Part shown: positions 36,759 to 50,718 of the stretch, piece by piece
Position numbering within the stretch: position 1 is the first letter of the stretch
Layout of the letters: every line of letters begins with the position of its first letter
DNA from: Serratia plymuthica
GTDB taxonomy: Bacteria > Pseudomonadota > Gammaproteobacteria > Enterobacterales > Enterobacteriaceae
Assembly (NCBI RefSeq): GCF_018336935.1
Contig: NZ_CP068771.1
Coordinates: 2,790,001 to 2,854,000 of the forward strand
Direction: 5' to 3'
DNA: 64,000 nucleotides
The notes under the pieces: generated by a model
The model's database searches: none
Told to the model about the DNA's origin: nothing
What the model saw: the letters and a program-made list of their open reading frames with translations, nothing else
Made by a program: the position numbers and the translations under genes

Positions 36759-38099
36759 TCATTGTTGGAAAGGATAAACCGACCCCAACCCGAGGATAGA
36801 CGTCAAAGCGTCCAGCGCATCGCGCCCCTCGCGCAGCAACTGCGGATCGGCCAAATCGTTTTGCGTCAGCCGATCGCGGTAATAGCGATCGACCCATTCA
36901 TTGAGCGTGACAAACAGCGTATCGTTCATCATCGCGCGCGGATTCACCGCCCGAAGTTCCTGTTCATTCAGCGCCACACGCAGCCTCAGGCACGCCGGCC
37001 CGCCGCCGTTACGCATGCTCTCACGCAGATCGAACACTTTGATTTCGTCGATCGGCCCGCCGCCGGCAACCATCTCCGTCAAATAACCCCAAACACCGCT
37101 ATGTTGACGCGACTCTTCCGGCACCACGATCATCATTTTGCCATCGGGCTTAGTCAGGATCTGGCTGTTAAACAGATAGGTCGCGACCGCATCGGCCACA
37201 GACACTCGTGCTGTCGGCACCTCAATTGCCACCAACTCGCTGCCCAGCGTCGCCATCTTGCGGCGCACCTCATCCAGCGCTTGCTGCTGCTGATGAAACG
37301 CCTGTTGATGGTGGAACAACAGGTTCTGGTTACTGACCGCAATCACATCGTTATGGAACACGCCCTGGTCGATCACCGCCGGGTTCTGTTGTACGAATAC
37401 CGTATGCTGCTCATCCAACTGATGAAGACGAGCAATTGCCTCGCCTGCTTCACGCGTTTGGCGTGCCGGATAACGCGTCGGGGCCGTTTCACCGCCAAAC
37501 TCCTGGCGACCATAGACAAACATTTGCACACTACGTTTACCGTAGTCGCCGCCCAATCGGTTGTGGTTGGCCGCCCCTTCGTCGCCAAACAGCGCCACCT
37601 GCGGCAAGGCTTCGTGATGGGCAAAATGGCGTGGATCGTTAAAAATCGCCCGTAGCACGCCAGAGGTCGTCTCAGCCTCAATCGCGCGGTGGAATTTATT
37701 GTTCAGGTTGGCGGCAGTGAAATGCACCTTGCCGTCAGCACTGTCAGCCGACGGTGACACCGTGGCCGCATTGGCGGTCCACATGCAAGACGCCGAGCTT
37801 AATGCGGACAACAGACGTGGAGACTGGCGCATCGCCTGCGCCAACACCGCCTCATCGCTGCCGCTGAAGCCCAATTTGCGCAGCATCGGCACATGCGGCC
37901 GCTCCTGCGGCGGCAAAACGCCCTGCTGGAAGCCGAGGTCGGCCAGCGCCTTCATCTTCAGCAAACCCTGCTTGGCCGCCAGTTTAGGATTAGACACGCT
38001 GTTTTGATGCTGCGTGGAGGCCTCATTGCCAAACGACAATCCAGCGTAATGATGGGTCAGGCCCACCAGACCATCGAAATTGACTTCATATCCTGACAT
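36759..38099 (-). CDS. astB: N-succinylarginine dihydrolase
   Basis: The ATG at 38099 (CAGGAGAAC upstream) gives 446 residues (E. coli 447), starting [20 protein letters not shown]. It is a guanidino-group hydrolase of the amidinotransferase superfamily, converting N2-succinylarginine to N2-succinylornithine, 2 NH3 and CO2. [15 protein letters not shown] near the C-terminus holds the catalytic cysteine. Second enzymatic step of the ast pathway. Confidence 0.96.
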   Translation of the reverse strand: MSGYEVNFDGLVGLTHHYAGLSFGNEASTQHQNSVSNPKLAAKQGLLKMKALADLGFQQGVLPPQERPHVPMLRKLGFSGSDEAVLAQAMRQSPRLLSALSSASCMWTANAATVSPSADSADGKVHFTAANLNNKFHRAIEAETTSGVLRAIFNDPRHFAHHEALPQVALFGDEGAANHNRLGGDYGKRSVQMFVYGRQEFGGETAPTRYPARQTREAGEAIARLHQLDEQHTVFVQQNPAVIDQGVFHNDVIAVSNQNLLFHHQQAFHQQQQALDEVRRKMATLGSELVAIEVPTARVSVADAVATYLFNSQILTKPDGKMMIVVPEESRQHSGVWGYLTEMVAGGGPIDEIKVFDLRESMRNGGGPACLRLRVALNEQELRAVNPRAMMNDTLFVTLNEWVDRYYRDRLTQNDLADPQLLREGRDALDALTSILGLGSVYPFQQ

Positions 38100-38153
38100 G
38101 CTGTTCTCCTGGGGCCGAGCAGGCTCGGCCCTGCGCAACAACGCGCTGAGTTC

Positions 38154-40660
<2,507 letters not shown>

Positions 40661-40712
40661 AATGCGAACCTCGTCAGAATCAGGCTGCGCCGGTTAAGGC
40701 GCAGCCCGTGTA

Positions 40713-41942
<1,230 letters not shown>

Positions 41943-42186
41943 TCAGCAAAGGCTGAATTTTGACTGTAAGGGCCGTTCCTGCCCGGATATTCCGCAACAA
42001 AACAAAAAAACCGCGCCGTTGAATCCGCTTTTCGTCCGGTGATAACTCTGCCATCTACCGGCCATTCAGAAACAAATCTGTTACATACGATCGGTTTTCC
42101 ACTATTTCTGCCGGGTATCCGGTCCCTGAACGGGGAATAAATGTTAACGAGCAGTTAAAATACATGCCGTTTGATAAAGAGTGTAG

Positions 42187-42202
42187 AGCAGCTATCGTGC
42201 CA
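42187..42202 (-). promoter_or_regulatory. Sigma-54 promoter of astCADBE
   Basis: On the ast strand TGGCACGATAGCTGCT fits TGGCACG-N4-TTGCW with one mismatch and correct spacing of the -24 GG and -12 GC. The predicted start is near 42176, leaving about 250 nt of leader before astC. E. coli astC is also sigma-54-dependent. Confidence 0.85.
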
Positions 42203-42266
42203 AAACGGGTTTTTTAGCGAATATCGCGTTTTTTTACGTTAAAACAACGGCTTACAATGCATACTT

Positions 42267-42305
42267 ATTCAATAATTATGCATTGGTAATGAATAATTGA
42301 AAAAA
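42267..42305. promoter_or_regulatory. Two ARG boxes for ArgR
   Basis: ATTCAATAATTATGCATT (42267-42284) matches the core TGAATAATTATTCA at 12 of 14 positions. After the canonical 3-bp spacer, AATGAATAATTGAAAAAA (42288-42305) matches its left half fully. This pair lies about 90-130 bp upstream of the predicted sigma-54 start, consistent with ArgR-assisted activation as known for E. coli astC. Confidence 0.8.
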
Positions 42306-42418
42306 TAAGGCTAAAAATCATCATTGGTCGCGAAATACTATTCAATTGCAAAAAACTTCAATATTTCTGATCGCGCTCGCAAAAATAATTTGGCCCGATT
42401 TGCGCCCGATCACACTTT

Positions 42419-42457
42419 TGCCCCATCAGAGTGCAGCGAATGCACCAGAGACGAGCA
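42419..42457. promoter_or_regulatory. Tandem NtrC sites (enhancer) of astCADBE
   Basis: On the ast strand TGCACTCTGATGGGGCA (42419-42435) differs from the strong NtrC site TGCACTATTTTGGTGCA only at one arm position plus the spacer. TGCACCAGAGACGAGCA (plus strand, 42441-42457) has one perfect half and two mismatches in the other. Centres are 22 bp apart (two helical turns), about 250-270 bp upstream of the sigma-54 start. Confidence 0.78.
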
Positions 42458-42586
42458 ACCCCGTAGCGGTCAAGGCTTTACCGGGTAGAAACCTTTTCCC
42501 CGGCAACGCATTCGTGCGCCAGATCACCGATTTGTCGGGCAGCAACTACACTGTGATTTCGACCACCCAACGCTTGAGGAGCCACG

Positions 42587-43561
42587 ATGTCTAAAAAAAC
42601 TGTTGATCCCACCCAACCGGCGGCACAAAAGGATATTCGCGTATTTCTGGACGCGTTAAACGCCGGCGGCGGCAAACCTATGGAGCAAATGAAGCCGAAG
42701 GAGGCGCGTAAAGTGCTGGAGGGGGCGCAAAACAGCGTTGAAGTCCCGCTGTACGAAGTCGACATCAGCGAGAAGACCATTCACGTTGGGGGGCAGGATA
42801 TCCTGTTGCATCTGGTGCGGCCGGCCAGAGTAAAAGAAGCGTTGCCGGTATTTATGTTCTTCCACGGCGGGGGCTGGGTGCTGGGAGACTTTCCTACTCA
42901 TGAACGGTTGGTGCGCGATCTGGTGCACAGCTCCGGCGCGGCGGCGGTGTTCGTCAACTACACCCCTTCACCGGAAGCGCATTACCCTACCGCCATCAAC
43001 CAGGCTTATGCCGCTACCGAATGGGTGGCCGAATACGGCGAAAAAATCAACGTCGACGGTTCGCGGCTGGCGGTGGTCGGCAACAGCGTAGGCGGCAATA
43101 TGGCGGCGGTCGTCAGCCTGATGGCCAAGGAAAAAGGCACGCCGGCGCTGCGCAGCCAGATCCTGCTTTGGCCGGTGACCCACGCCAGCTTTGATACCGA
43201 CTCCTATCACCAGTACGCCGAAGGCCACTTCCTGACGCGCAACATGATGAAATGGTTCTGGGACAACTACACCACCGACAAAGCGCTGCGCAAAGAGATC
43301 TACGCTTCGCCGCTCAATGCCACGCTGGAACAGTTGAAAGGCCTGCCGCCGGCGCTGGTGCAGACTGCCGAGCTGGACGTCCTGCGCGACGAAGGCGAAG
43401 CCTATGCCCGCCTGCTGAACGCCGCCGGGGTCGAAGTGACCTCTACCCGGTATAACGGGCTGATCCACGATTATGGTTTGCTGAACCCGATAGCCCACGT
43501 GCCGGCGGTGCACTCGGCCATTCATCAGGCCGGGCGCGCGCTGAAACACTACCTGGCTTAA
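42587..43561 (+). CDS. Hormone-sensitive-lipase-family esterase (GDXG type)
   Basis: 324 residues. The oxyanion-hole motif MFFHGGGWVLGDFPTHERLV is diagnostic of the HSL/GDXG family. The nucleophile elbow is GNSVGGNMAA, where the usual GDSAGG has Asn and Val. The acid/base follow in ELDVLRDEGEAYA (Asp) and LIHDYGLLNP (His). It should hydrolyse short-chain esters or amides. A GAGGAG ribosome site precedes the ATG. Its stop overlaps by 4 bp the stop of the convergent ABC gene. Confidence 0.88.
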   Translation: MSKKTVDPTQPAAQKDIRVFLDALNAGGGKPMEQMKPKEARKVLEGAQNSVEVPLYEVDISEKTIHVGGQDILLHLVRPARVKEALPVFMFFHGGGWVLGDFPTHERLVRDLVHSSGAAAVFVNYTPSPEAHYPTAINQAYAATEWVAEYGEKINVDGSRLAVVGNSVGGNMAAVVSLMAKEKGTPALRSQILLWPVTHASFDTDSYHQYAEGHFLTRNMMKWFWDNYTTDKALRKEIYASPLNATLEQLKGLPPALVQTAELDVLRDEGEAYARLLNAAGVEVTSTRYNGLIHDYGLLNPIAHVPAVHSAIHQAGRALKHYLA

Positions 43562-44526
43562 TCGACATAATGACAGGCCACCCGATGCCCTGCAGCCACA
43601 GTACGCAACGCGGGGGCCTGTTGCCGACATTGAGCGCCGGCCTGCGGGCAACGGGGGTGAAAACGGCAGCCCTGCGGCGGTTGAGCCGGGTTGGGCAGTT
43701 CCCCCCGTGCCATTGCCTGCGGCTGACGCAATGGATCCAGGCTGGGCACCGACGCCAGCAAGGCCTGAGTGTAAGGGTGGCGCGGCCGGCGAAACAGGCT
43801 GTCGCGATCGGCGCTCTCGACAATCTGGCCGAGATACATCACCGCCACGTCCTGACACAGGTGTTCCACCACCCCGAGATCGTGCGAAATAAACAGAAAA
43901 GTTACGCCCTGCTGCTCCTGGAGATCGGAAAACAGGTTGATGATCTGCGCCTGAATCGAGACGTCGAGCGCCGAAATCGGCTCATCGGCGACGATAAATT
44001 CCGGCCGCAGGATCACCGCACGCGCAATGCCGATGCGTTGCCGCTGGCCGCCGGAGAACTCATGCGGAAAACGCCCGTAATGCTGCGCCGATAGCCCGCA
44101 GATTTCCATCGTATCGATTACCCGGTCGCGCAATTCACTTTTAGTCGCCAGACCGTGCTGCAGCAGGGCCTCGCCAATCGCATCACCCACGCGCATTCTC
44201 GGATTCAGCGAACTGTAGGGATCCTGAAACACCAGTTGCATCTTCGGGCGCATGGCGCGCAGTTGGCGTGGGCTGAGCGCATCCAGCGCCTGCCCGTTAA
44301 ACAGCACTTCACCGGCGGTTTTATCATGCAGCCCCAGCAACATGCGGCCAACGGTGGTTTTGCCGCTGCCGGACTCGCCCACCAAACCGAAAATGGTGCC
44401 CTTGCGAATGTTGAAGCTGACGTCATCCACCGCCCGCAACTGCCCGGTAGTTCGGCCAAACAGGCCATCGCGCAGCGGGAAATATTTCTTCAGCCCCTTC
44501 ACTTCAACCTGTAATTCAGCCGACAT
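43558..44526 (-). CDS. Peptide ABC transporter ATP-binding protein (DppF/OppF-like)
   Basis: 322 residues. Walker A GESGSGKTT, signature SGGQRQRIGIARA, Walker B FIVADEPISALD, and the C-terminal oligopeptide/dipeptide transporter extension with cysteines in PQGCRFHPRCPQAG typical of a [4Fe-4S]-bearing OppF/DppF tail. It powers import with the partner ATPase. Last gene of the five-gene operon, overlapping the previous gene by 11 bp. Confidence 0.92.
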   Translation of the reverse strand: MSAELQVEVKGLKKYFPLRDGLFGRTTGQLRAVDDVSFNIRKGTIFGLVGESGSGKTTVGRMLLGLHDKTAGEVLFNGQALDALSPRQLRAMRPKMQLVFQDPYSSLNPRMRVGDAIGEALLQHGLATKSELRDRVIDTMEICGLSAQHYGRFPHEFSGGQRQRIGIARAVILRPEFIVADEPISALDVSIQAQIINLFSDLQEQQGVTFLFISHDLGVVEHLCQDVAVMYLGQIVESADRDSLFRRPRHPYTQALLASVPSLDPLRQPQAMARGELPNPAQPPQGCRFHPRCPQAGAQCRQQAPALRTVAAGHRVACHYVD

Positions 44527-45502
44527 GAATGCGCCCTCCCGCGTTCAGAAAGCAGGCGGACTGGCGCTGCGCATGGCCATACAGCGGCGGAATGCCGTCA
44601 CGACAGCGTGCGCTCACCTGTGAGCAACGATCGGCAAAAGCGCAATGGTCGGGCAAGCGGGCCAAATCGGGCACCTGGCCGGGGATGGAATACAACCGGC
44701 GCCGCCGCTGCCCGGCCACCGGCCGCGAAGCCATCAGCCCCTGGGTGTACGGGTGCTGCGGGTTAGCCAGCACCTCTCGGGTGGGCCCCTGCTCGACAAT
44801 CCGTCCGGCGTACATCACCACCAGCCGGTCGGCCATCTGAGCAATGACCCCGAGATCGTGGGTGATCAACATCATCGCCATATTGTGCCTTTGCGCCTGT
44901 TCACGCAGCAGCGCCAGGATTTGCGCCTGCACAGTGACGTCGAGCGCCGTGGTCGGCTCGTCGGCAATCAGCAGCGCCGGGCGGCAACTGATGGCCATGG
45001 CGATCATGATGCGTTGCAGCATGCCGCCGGAAAGCTGGTGCGGGTAGCTGGCCATCAGTTGTTCTGCACGCGCCAATCCCACCTCCATAATCAACGCCGT
45101 CGCTTCCCGCCAGGCGGCCTTCGGCGCCGCCCCCCGGTGGCGGATAAGCGGCTCCACCAGTTGCTCGCCAATGGTCAGCACCGGGTTCAGCGCGCTCATC
45201 GGTTCCTGGAAGATCATCGCCAGCCGGTTGCCGCGCAAATCGGCCATCTGCTGCGGACGCAGTTTCAACAAATCCTGGCCGTCAAAATGAATCTCGCCGC
45301 CGTCGATCTGTGCCAGCGGCTGCGGCAACAACCCCATCAGCGCCAGGGCCGTGACGCTTTTACCGCAGCCGGACTCGCCGACCACGCCCAGCGTCTGCCC
45401 GGCGCGCAGTTCGAAACTCACCTGCTGCACCGCCCGCACCCGGCCCTGTTCGCCGTTGAAGGCCACCGACAGTTGATTAAAGGCTACCAGCGGTTGGCTC
45501 AT
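44516..45502 (-). CDS. Peptide ABC transporter ATP-binding protein (DppD/OppD-like)
   Basis: 328 residues with Walker [10 protein letters not shown], signature [14 protein letters not shown] and Walker [14 protein letters not shown]. The C-terminal oligopeptide domain contains the [14 protein letters not shown] cysteine cluster. The signature LSGGM instead of LSGGQ is seen in some nickel/peptide importers (NikD-like), so nickel or another small substrate remains possible. Overlaps the permease gene by 4 bp. Confidence 0.9.
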   Translation of the reverse strand: MSQPLVAFNQLSVAFNGEQGRVRAVQQVSFELRAGQTLGVVGESGCGKSVTALALMGLLPQPLAQIDGGEIHFDGQDLLKLRPQQMADLRGNRLAMIFQEPMSALNPVLTIGEQLVEPLIRHRGAAPKAAWREATALIMEVGLARAEQLMASYPHQLSGGMLQRIMIAMAISCRPALLIADEPTTALDVTVQAQILALLREQAQRHNMAMMLITHDLGVIAQMADRLVVMYAGRIVEQGPTREVLANPQHPYTQGLMASRPVAGQRRRRLYSIPGQVPDLARLPDHCAFADRCSQVSARCRDGIPPLYGHAQRQSACFLNAGGRIHVG

Positions 45503-46449
45503 CGTCTTACCCCGTTCATTTTCGGATCGAGCGCGTCCCGCAGGCCGTCACCCAGAATATTAATCGCCACTACGGTGATAAAAATCGCCAGGCCCGGCGG
45601 CATCCACAGCCAGGGGCGGCGCTGAAAATCGATCAGGCTGTTGGCGGCATCCATCATGTTGCCCCAGGACGGCGTCGGCGGTACCACACCCAGCCCCAGA
45701 TAGCTGAGCGCCGACTCGCTGAGAATGGCATTGGCCACCCCCATGGTCGCCACCACCACCAGGATCGGGATGGTATTCGGCAGCAGGTGGCCGACAATAC
45801 GCCGCCGGGTGGACAGCCCCAGCACTTCGGTCGCCAGCATAAAATCGCGCTCGCGCAGCGACAGGATCTGGCCGCGCACCAGCCGCGCCAGCGACGGCCA
45901 GCCCAACAGGCTGAGCATGATCATCACCATGTAAATGCGGTAATCCGGCGAGACGTCCAGTTCGGACAGCATCGCCCCCATAATGATCAGCAGCGGCAGG
46001 CTGGGGATGGTCATCAGCAAATCGGCAAAACGCATGATCAGCTTGTCCACGATGCCGCCCAGATAGCCGGATAACGCCCCCAACAGGTAGCCGAGCGTCA
46101 CCGACAGCAGCATCGACACCAGACCTATGGTCAGCGAGATCCGCCCCGCCAGCAGCAGGCGGGTGTAGATATCGCGGCCGAGAAAATCGGTACCGAGCCA
46201 GTGCGCGGCATTGGGTGCCTGGTTAATGTTCAGCGCATCCCCGGCATCGTCCTGCCACGGCGACAGCATCGGCCCCAAAATGCACAACACTGTCAGTATC
46301 AGCAGTAACAACAGCGAGGCCATCGCCAACCGGTGACGCCGCAACCGTTGCCAGGCCTGTGCGGCCGGCGGTGGCGACAACTGCGCCAGCGCCGGGAGTT
46401 GCGCCTGCCGCCAGCGGCGGCGGCGACCAAAAAACAGCGTTGCCAACAT
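45499..46449 (-). CDS. Peptide ABC transporter permease (DppC/OppC-like)
   Basis: 316 residues with an N-terminal OppC-type extension and six membrane helices. The EAA-type coupling loop is MLATEVLGLSTRRRIVGHLL, and LGTDFLGRDIYTRLLLAGR is the family hallmark. Forms the channel with the DppB-like subunit. Separated from it by 2 bp. Confidence 0.92.
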   Translation of the reverse strand: MLATLFFGRRRRWRQAQLPALAQLSPPPAAQAWQRLRRHRLAMASLLLLLILTVLCILGPMLSPWQDDAGDALNINQAPNAAHWLGTDFLGRDIYTRLLLAGRISLTIGLVSMLLSVTLGYLLGALSGYLGGIVDKLIMRFADLLMTIPSLPLLIIMGAMLSELDVSPDYRIYMVMIMLSLLGWPSLARLVRGQILSLRERDFMLATEVLGLSTRRRIVGHLLPNTIPILVVVATMGVANAILSESALSYLGLGVVPPTPSWGNMMDAANSLIDFQRRPWLWMPPGLAIFITVVAINILGDGLRDALDPKMNGVRR

Positions 46450-46451
46450 GT

Positions 46452-47408
46452 TTACCTCAAACGAATTCGTGGGTCGGCATAGGCGTACAGAATGTCCGCC
46501 AGCAGGTTGCCCAAAATGGTCAACACCGCCAGAAACAGCGTAAAGCCCATCAGCACCGGATAGTCGCGCGCGGCCAGCGAGTCGATGTGGATATGCCCCG
46601 CCCCCGGCCAGTTGAAAATCTTTTCGGTGATCAAGGCACCGGAAAACAGCGCCGGCAGCTCAAACCCCAACAGCGTGATGATCGGCAACAGCGCATTGCG
46701 CAGCGCATGTTTGACGATCACCGTTTTTTCTTTAAGCCCTTTGGCGCGCGCGGTGCGGATATAATCCATCCGGATAACGTCAAGCATGCTGGCGCGGAAA
46801 TAGCGCGTCAGGGTACCGGCCTGCAACATCACCAACGCCAGTACCGGCAACAGCAGGTGCGCCGCCACTTCCAGCACCCACGACAGTCCAGTGGCCTCAC
46901 TGCCGGTGCGCAGCATGCCGCCCGCCGGCAACCAGTGCAGATCGACGGCGAACCATTTAATCAACAGCAGGCAGAGGAAAAAGGTCGGGAATGACATGGC
47001 GCCGAACACCGCCACCGTGACCAGATGATCGAACAGCGAATAGGGTTTCATCGCCGAGGCCACGCCCACCGCCAGCGCGATGCCCCAGTACAGCACCAGC
47101 GCCACCGAAGCCAGCAGGAACGAGTTCCAGATGTACTGGTTCAACAGCGTGCTGACCGGGATTTGGTATTGCAATGAAAAGCCGAGGTTGCCTTGCAGCA
47201 ACTGGCCGAGCCAGTGCCAATAGCGGATAAGCAGCGGCTGGTCCAGCCCATACAGCGCCCGCAGCTCGGCGGCGCGCTGCGGCGTCAGGTTGATGTTGCC
47301 GTCGATAAAGTCGCCGGGGGTCAGCGCGAAAATAAAGAAAATCAGCAGTGACGCCAGCAGCAGCATCGGAATGGTTTGCAGCAGGCGGCGCAGGATAAAA
47401 TTTCTCAT
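46452..47408 (-). CDS. Peptide ABC transporter permease (DppB/OppB-like)
   Basis: Start ATG 47408 (MRNFILRRLLQTIPMLLLAS), preferred to a GTG five codons upstream that lacks a ribosome site. 318 residues, six membrane helices, the DppB hallmark LTPGDFIDGNINLTPQRAAE and the coupling loop IRTARAKGLKEKTVIVKHAL. Confidence 0.92.
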   Translation of the reverse strand: MRNFILRRLLQTIPMLLLASLLIFFIFALTPGDFIDGNINLTPQRAAELRALYGLDQPLLIRYWHWLGQLLQGNLGFSLQYQIPVSTLLNQYIWNSFLLASVALVLYWGIALAVGVASAMKPYSLFDHLVTVAVFGAMSFPTFFLCLLLIKWFAVDLHWLPAGGMLRTGSEATGLSWVLEVAAHLLLPVLALVMLQAGTLTRYFRASMLDVIRMDYIRTARAKGLKEKTVIVKHALRNALLPIITLLGFELPALFSGALITEKIFNWPGAGHIHIDSLAARDYPVLMGFTLFLAVLTILGNLLADILYAYADPRIRLR

Positions 47409-47456
47409 GGTGTTTTCCGTCACCGCCGCGTGGAATAGCGCGGCGGTATCTCGCCG

Positions 47457-49145
47457 TTACTGAACCAATTTGACGTCCGGCAAGCTGCCGGTCAGGCCGT
47501 TGTACACATCCGGTTTAAAACCGGTTACGCGGGCGCTGCTGGCGCTGAGGATTTTGCGGTTGCCCAGCAGGATCACCGGCGGATCTTCGGCCAGAGCCTG
47601 ATACAGCTGGTGATACAACGGCTTGCGCTGCCCGATATCCAGCGTAGCGTTGGCCTGGCCGATCAGATTGTCCACCTGCGGGTTGCTATAGCCGGTTTCA
47701 CTCACCTGGCTGATGTAATCGCGCACCCCGTCATGCGGGTCATTCAGGCTACTGGTGCTGAGCGACGCCAGGTCATAATTGCCCGCCTTGCGCTGCGCCA
47801 ATAAGGCGTTGAAATCCAGCACCTGCGGCTTCAGCAGCACGCCAATCTGCCGGTAGTTGTCTTTGGCGATCGGCACCAGCGCGTCATTCAGCAACTTTTT
47901 GGTCACCAGCAGCGTCAGCTCCAGTTTTTTGCCGTCTTTTTGGCGAATACCGTCCGCGCCCGGTTTCCAGCCGGCCTGATCCAGCAATTGCTTCGCTTTA
48001 TTGACGTCGTAGGCGTACGGATTAATCCCCTGCGGATCGTAAGCCCAGGAAACGGGAGAGATCGGCTGATTGGCCACAGTGCCGTACCCCTGATACACCA
48101 CGGTAATCAGCTTTTGGCGATCCAGCCCGTAGATTAAGGCCTGCCGCACGCGCGCATCCTGCAACGCCGGCCGCTTAAAGTTGAAATCAATGCGGCTGTA
48201 GTCGCTGGAGCTGTAGAGATTGATGTTGGCAAAACCGAGCAGCTTCAACTGTTCAATATCGTCCGGCTTGGCGGTGAAGGCGTCGTAGTCGGTTTCGCCG
48301 GTCTGGAACAGCTGGAAGTTGGTGGCCGGGTTGGTCACGCGGTAAATAAAGCGCGCCACGGCTGGCGGACCGAGGTAGAAGTTCGGGTTGGCGTGGAAAC
48401 GGATCTCCTGCCCCGGCACGTATTTATCGTAAATATACGGGCCGTTGCCCAACGGCTTGCCGTTCAGCGCACGTACGCTCTCCAGCTTGCCGCGCTGGTA
48501 ATCCTTGCCGTAATAGGCTTTCGACAACACCGGCCCGCCGATCAGTTGCAGGGTAGTGGCACCCGGCTGGGTGGTGGTGATTTGAATAGTGCGATCGTCG
48601 ATAACCTTCAGCCCGCTGATGCTGGCCGCCGTGCCGTTTTTGTATTCCGCGCCGCCCTGGATATGGGCCGGGGCAATGTCGGTATCGCCGTCATAGGCCG
48701 GGTCATGCAGCAGCGTCAGGGTGAAGGCAATGTCTTCAGCCTTCATCGGCGAGCCGTCGCTGTAAACCAGGTTGGAGCGCAGCTTGAGGGTATACACCCG
48801 GTTGTCCGGGCTGATCTGCCAGGATTCTGCCAGCCGCGCCACCGGCTTGCCCTGGCTGTCCAGGCCAATCAGCCGCGTGAAGATCACGTCGGTAACGTTC
48901 TCGTCCCAACCGTTGGTAAACAGATAAGGGTTAAAATTGCCCTGCGGCTCGAGAATACCGGCCACTACGGTGTCTTTACGCAGCTTGGCGGCCGCCGGCA
49001 CCTGGCTTGCATCGGTCGCCGGGGTAATGCCTTCCGTCAAGAGTTCAGCCTGAGCGCCGAATGCCAGACCCAGGGCACAGGCTATCGCCAATGGCGCCAG
49101 CCGTTTTTGCAACAGTTTGTTTATCTTCTTTTTTATTCCGCTCAC
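47457..49145 (-). CDS. Peptide ABC transporter substrate-binding protein (SBP family 5)
   Basis: A GTG at 49145 behind AAGGGG begins a proper signal peptide (SGIKKKINKLLQKRLAPLAI...LGLAFGAQA); the longer frame to 49238 has no signal at its start. 562 residues. The family signature is VARLAESWQISPDNRVYTLK and the ligand-domain motifs DARVRQALIYGLDRQKL and VNKAKQLLDQAGWKPG are present. It should deliver peptides or a similar ligand to the downstream permease. First gene of the transporter operon, with 48 bp before the DppB-like gene. It differs from DppA in length and sequence; ligand unknown. Confidence 0.9.
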   Translation of the reverse strand: MSGIKKKINKLLQKRLAPLAIACALGLAFGAQAELLTEGITPATDASQVPAAAKLRKDTVVAGILEPQGNFNPYLFTNGWDENVTDVIFTRLIGLDSQGKPVARLAESWQISPDNRVYTLKLRSNLVYSDGSPMKAEDIAFTLTLLHDPAYDGDTDIAPAHIQGGAEYKNGTAASISGLKVIDDRTIQITTTQPGATTLQLIGGPVLSKAYYGKDYQRGKLESVRALNGKPLGNGPYIYDKYVPGQEIRFHANPNFYLGPPAVARFIYRVTNPATNFQLFQTGETDYDAFTAKPDDIEQLKLLGFANINLYSSSDYSRIDFNFKRPALQDARVRQALIYGLDRQKLITVVYQGYGTVANQPISPVSWAYDPQGINPYAYDVNKAKQLLDQAGWKPGADGIRQKDGKKLELTLLVTKKLLNDALVPIAKDNYRQIGVLLKPQVLDFNALLAQRKAGNYDLASLSTSSLNDPHDGVRDYISQVSETGYSNPQVDNLIGQANATLDIGQRKPLYHQLYQALAEDPPVILLGNRKILSASSARVTGFKPDVYNGLTGSLPDVKLVQ

Positions 49146-49299
49146 CCACTGCCCCTTGTCTGCCCGTTGATAAAATGTGACAAAATTTATCGCAGAGTAA
49201 TGGGCGGCCGTAGGGCTGTCTAACAACGAAACCGGCATTCCATTGCCGGATAAAGCATTATGAATTTTTCTATTGCGATGCTTACCTGCGCGGCGCTGT

Positions 49300-50718
49300 T
49301 CAGTCTGCCGGTTCGAGCTGTCGGATAAGTTTGGCTAAGGTTTTGATCGCCGCCTCATGCTTGTCGCTCCAGTCAAAGGAGGCGTTCAGGCGGAAACAGT
49401 GGTTGAAATGATTGCCGGTGGTGAACATTCTGCCCGGCGCGATGCTTACCCCCAGCGCCAGCGCACGCTGGTACAGCTCCATCGACGACAGCGCAGGATC
49501 CAGCTCCAGCCACAGAAAGTAGCCGCCGTCGGGCTGGCTGACCTTCACGGTGGGCGGAAAATGGTGGGCAATCGCCTGGCGCATCATGCTCTGGCGCTGG
49601 GCCAGCAAGCGCCGCAAACGCCGCAGGTGGGTATCGTAGCCGCCGTGCAACAGGTAGTCGGCAATCGCCATCTGGGTCGGCACGCTGGTCGATACGGTGC
49701 TCATCAGTTGCAACCGCTGGATCTGTTGCGCGTAGCGCCCCGCCGCCACCCAGCCGACGCGAAACCCCGGCGCCAAACATTTGGAAAACGACGAGCAGTG
49801 CAGGATCTGGCCGCCACTGTCCAGCGCCTTGGCCGGCAGCGGCCGTTCGGCGCTGAAGTACAGCTCACCGTAAACGTCGTCCTCAATCAACGAGATCTGC
49901 CGTTCACGCAGCAAGGACACCAGCCGTTGCTTGTTCTCCTCCGGCATGGTGGCGCCCAGCGGGTTCTGGAAGTGGGTCATCAGCCAGCAGGCCTTGATCG
50001 GATACTGTTCCAGCGCCTGCTCCAGCGCGTCCAGATCGATGCCGTCCTGCGGATGAGTGGCGATCGCCACCGCCTTCAGCCGCAGCCGCTCCAGCGCCTG
50101 CAGCGCGCCGTAAAAAGCCGGCGATTCAATCGCCACGTAATCGCCCGGCTGGGTCACCGCCTGCAGGCTGAGGCTCAGTGACTCCATTGCCCCGGCGGTG
50201 ATCACTATCTCGTCCGGCGCCACCTGCAAGCCGCTCAACGCATAACGCTGGGCGATGTTACGCCGTAACGCGTCGTTGCCGGGCGGCAGGTTGGCCAGCG
50301 AACTGTGCGGCGTAAACTTGCGCGCCACGCTGCTCAGCGCCCGTGCCAGCTTCGGCTGGGCAAACAGCGTGGCATCGGGAAATGCGGAACCAAAAGGCAC
50401 GATTTCCGGATCTTTGCACGCCTGCAGCACGTCGAAAACAAAGGTGTTGATATCCACCTGCTCGCTCAACAACATCTTCTCGCCGCGCGCCGGTTGCGGC
50501 AGCGGCTGTGGGCGCGCGGCCACGTAGTAGCCGGACTGCGGCCGGGCGACGATCCAGCCCTGGCTCTCCAGCAATTGATACGACTGCACCACCGTCATCA
50601 AACTGAGACCGGCGCGTTTACCGCTTTCGCGCAGCGACGGCAGCTTGTCCCCCGCCCGCCACACCCGGTTCTGAATTTGTTCGCGAATCTGTTGCGCAAG
50701 CTGCTCGTATCTGGTCAT
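49300..50718 (-). CDS. ydcR: MocR-type regulator, YdcR-like (GntR HTH + aminotransferase fold)
   Basis: 472 residues. The N-terminal winged helix (YEQLAQQIREQIQNRVWRAG, LPSLRESGKRAGLSLMTVVQ) is fused to a class I aminotransferase fold with the PLP-lysine motif HCSSFSKCLAPGFRVGWVAA. It matches E. coli YdcR along its length. MocR regulators sense PLP or amino-acid derivatives and often control adjacent genes; the peptide importer operon lies downstream on the same strand after 154 bp. Divergent from the bd oxidase operon, which it could also regulate. Confidence 0.9.
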   Translation of the reverse strand: MTRYEQLAQQIREQIQNRVWRAGDKLPSLRESGKRAGLSLMTVVQSYQLLESQGWIVARPQSGYYVAARPQPLPQPARGEKMLLSEQVDINTFVFDVLQACKDPEIVPFGSAFPDATLFAQPKLARALSSVARKFTPHSSLANLPPGNDALRRNIAQRYALSGLQVAPDEIVITAGAMESLSLSLQAVTQPGDYVAIESPAFYGALQALERLRLKAVAIATHPQDGIDLDALEQALEQYPIKACWLMTHFQNPLGATMPEENKQRLVSLLRERQISLIEDDVYGELYFSAERPLPAKALDSGGQILHCSSFSKCLAPGFRVGWVAAGRYAQQIQRLQLMSTVSTSVPTQMAIADYLLHGGYDTHLRRLRRLLAQRQSMMRQAIAHHFPPTVKVSQPDGGYFLWLELDPALSSMELYQRALALGVSIAPGRMFTTGNHFNHCFRLNASFDWSDKHEAAIKTLAKLIRQLEPAD

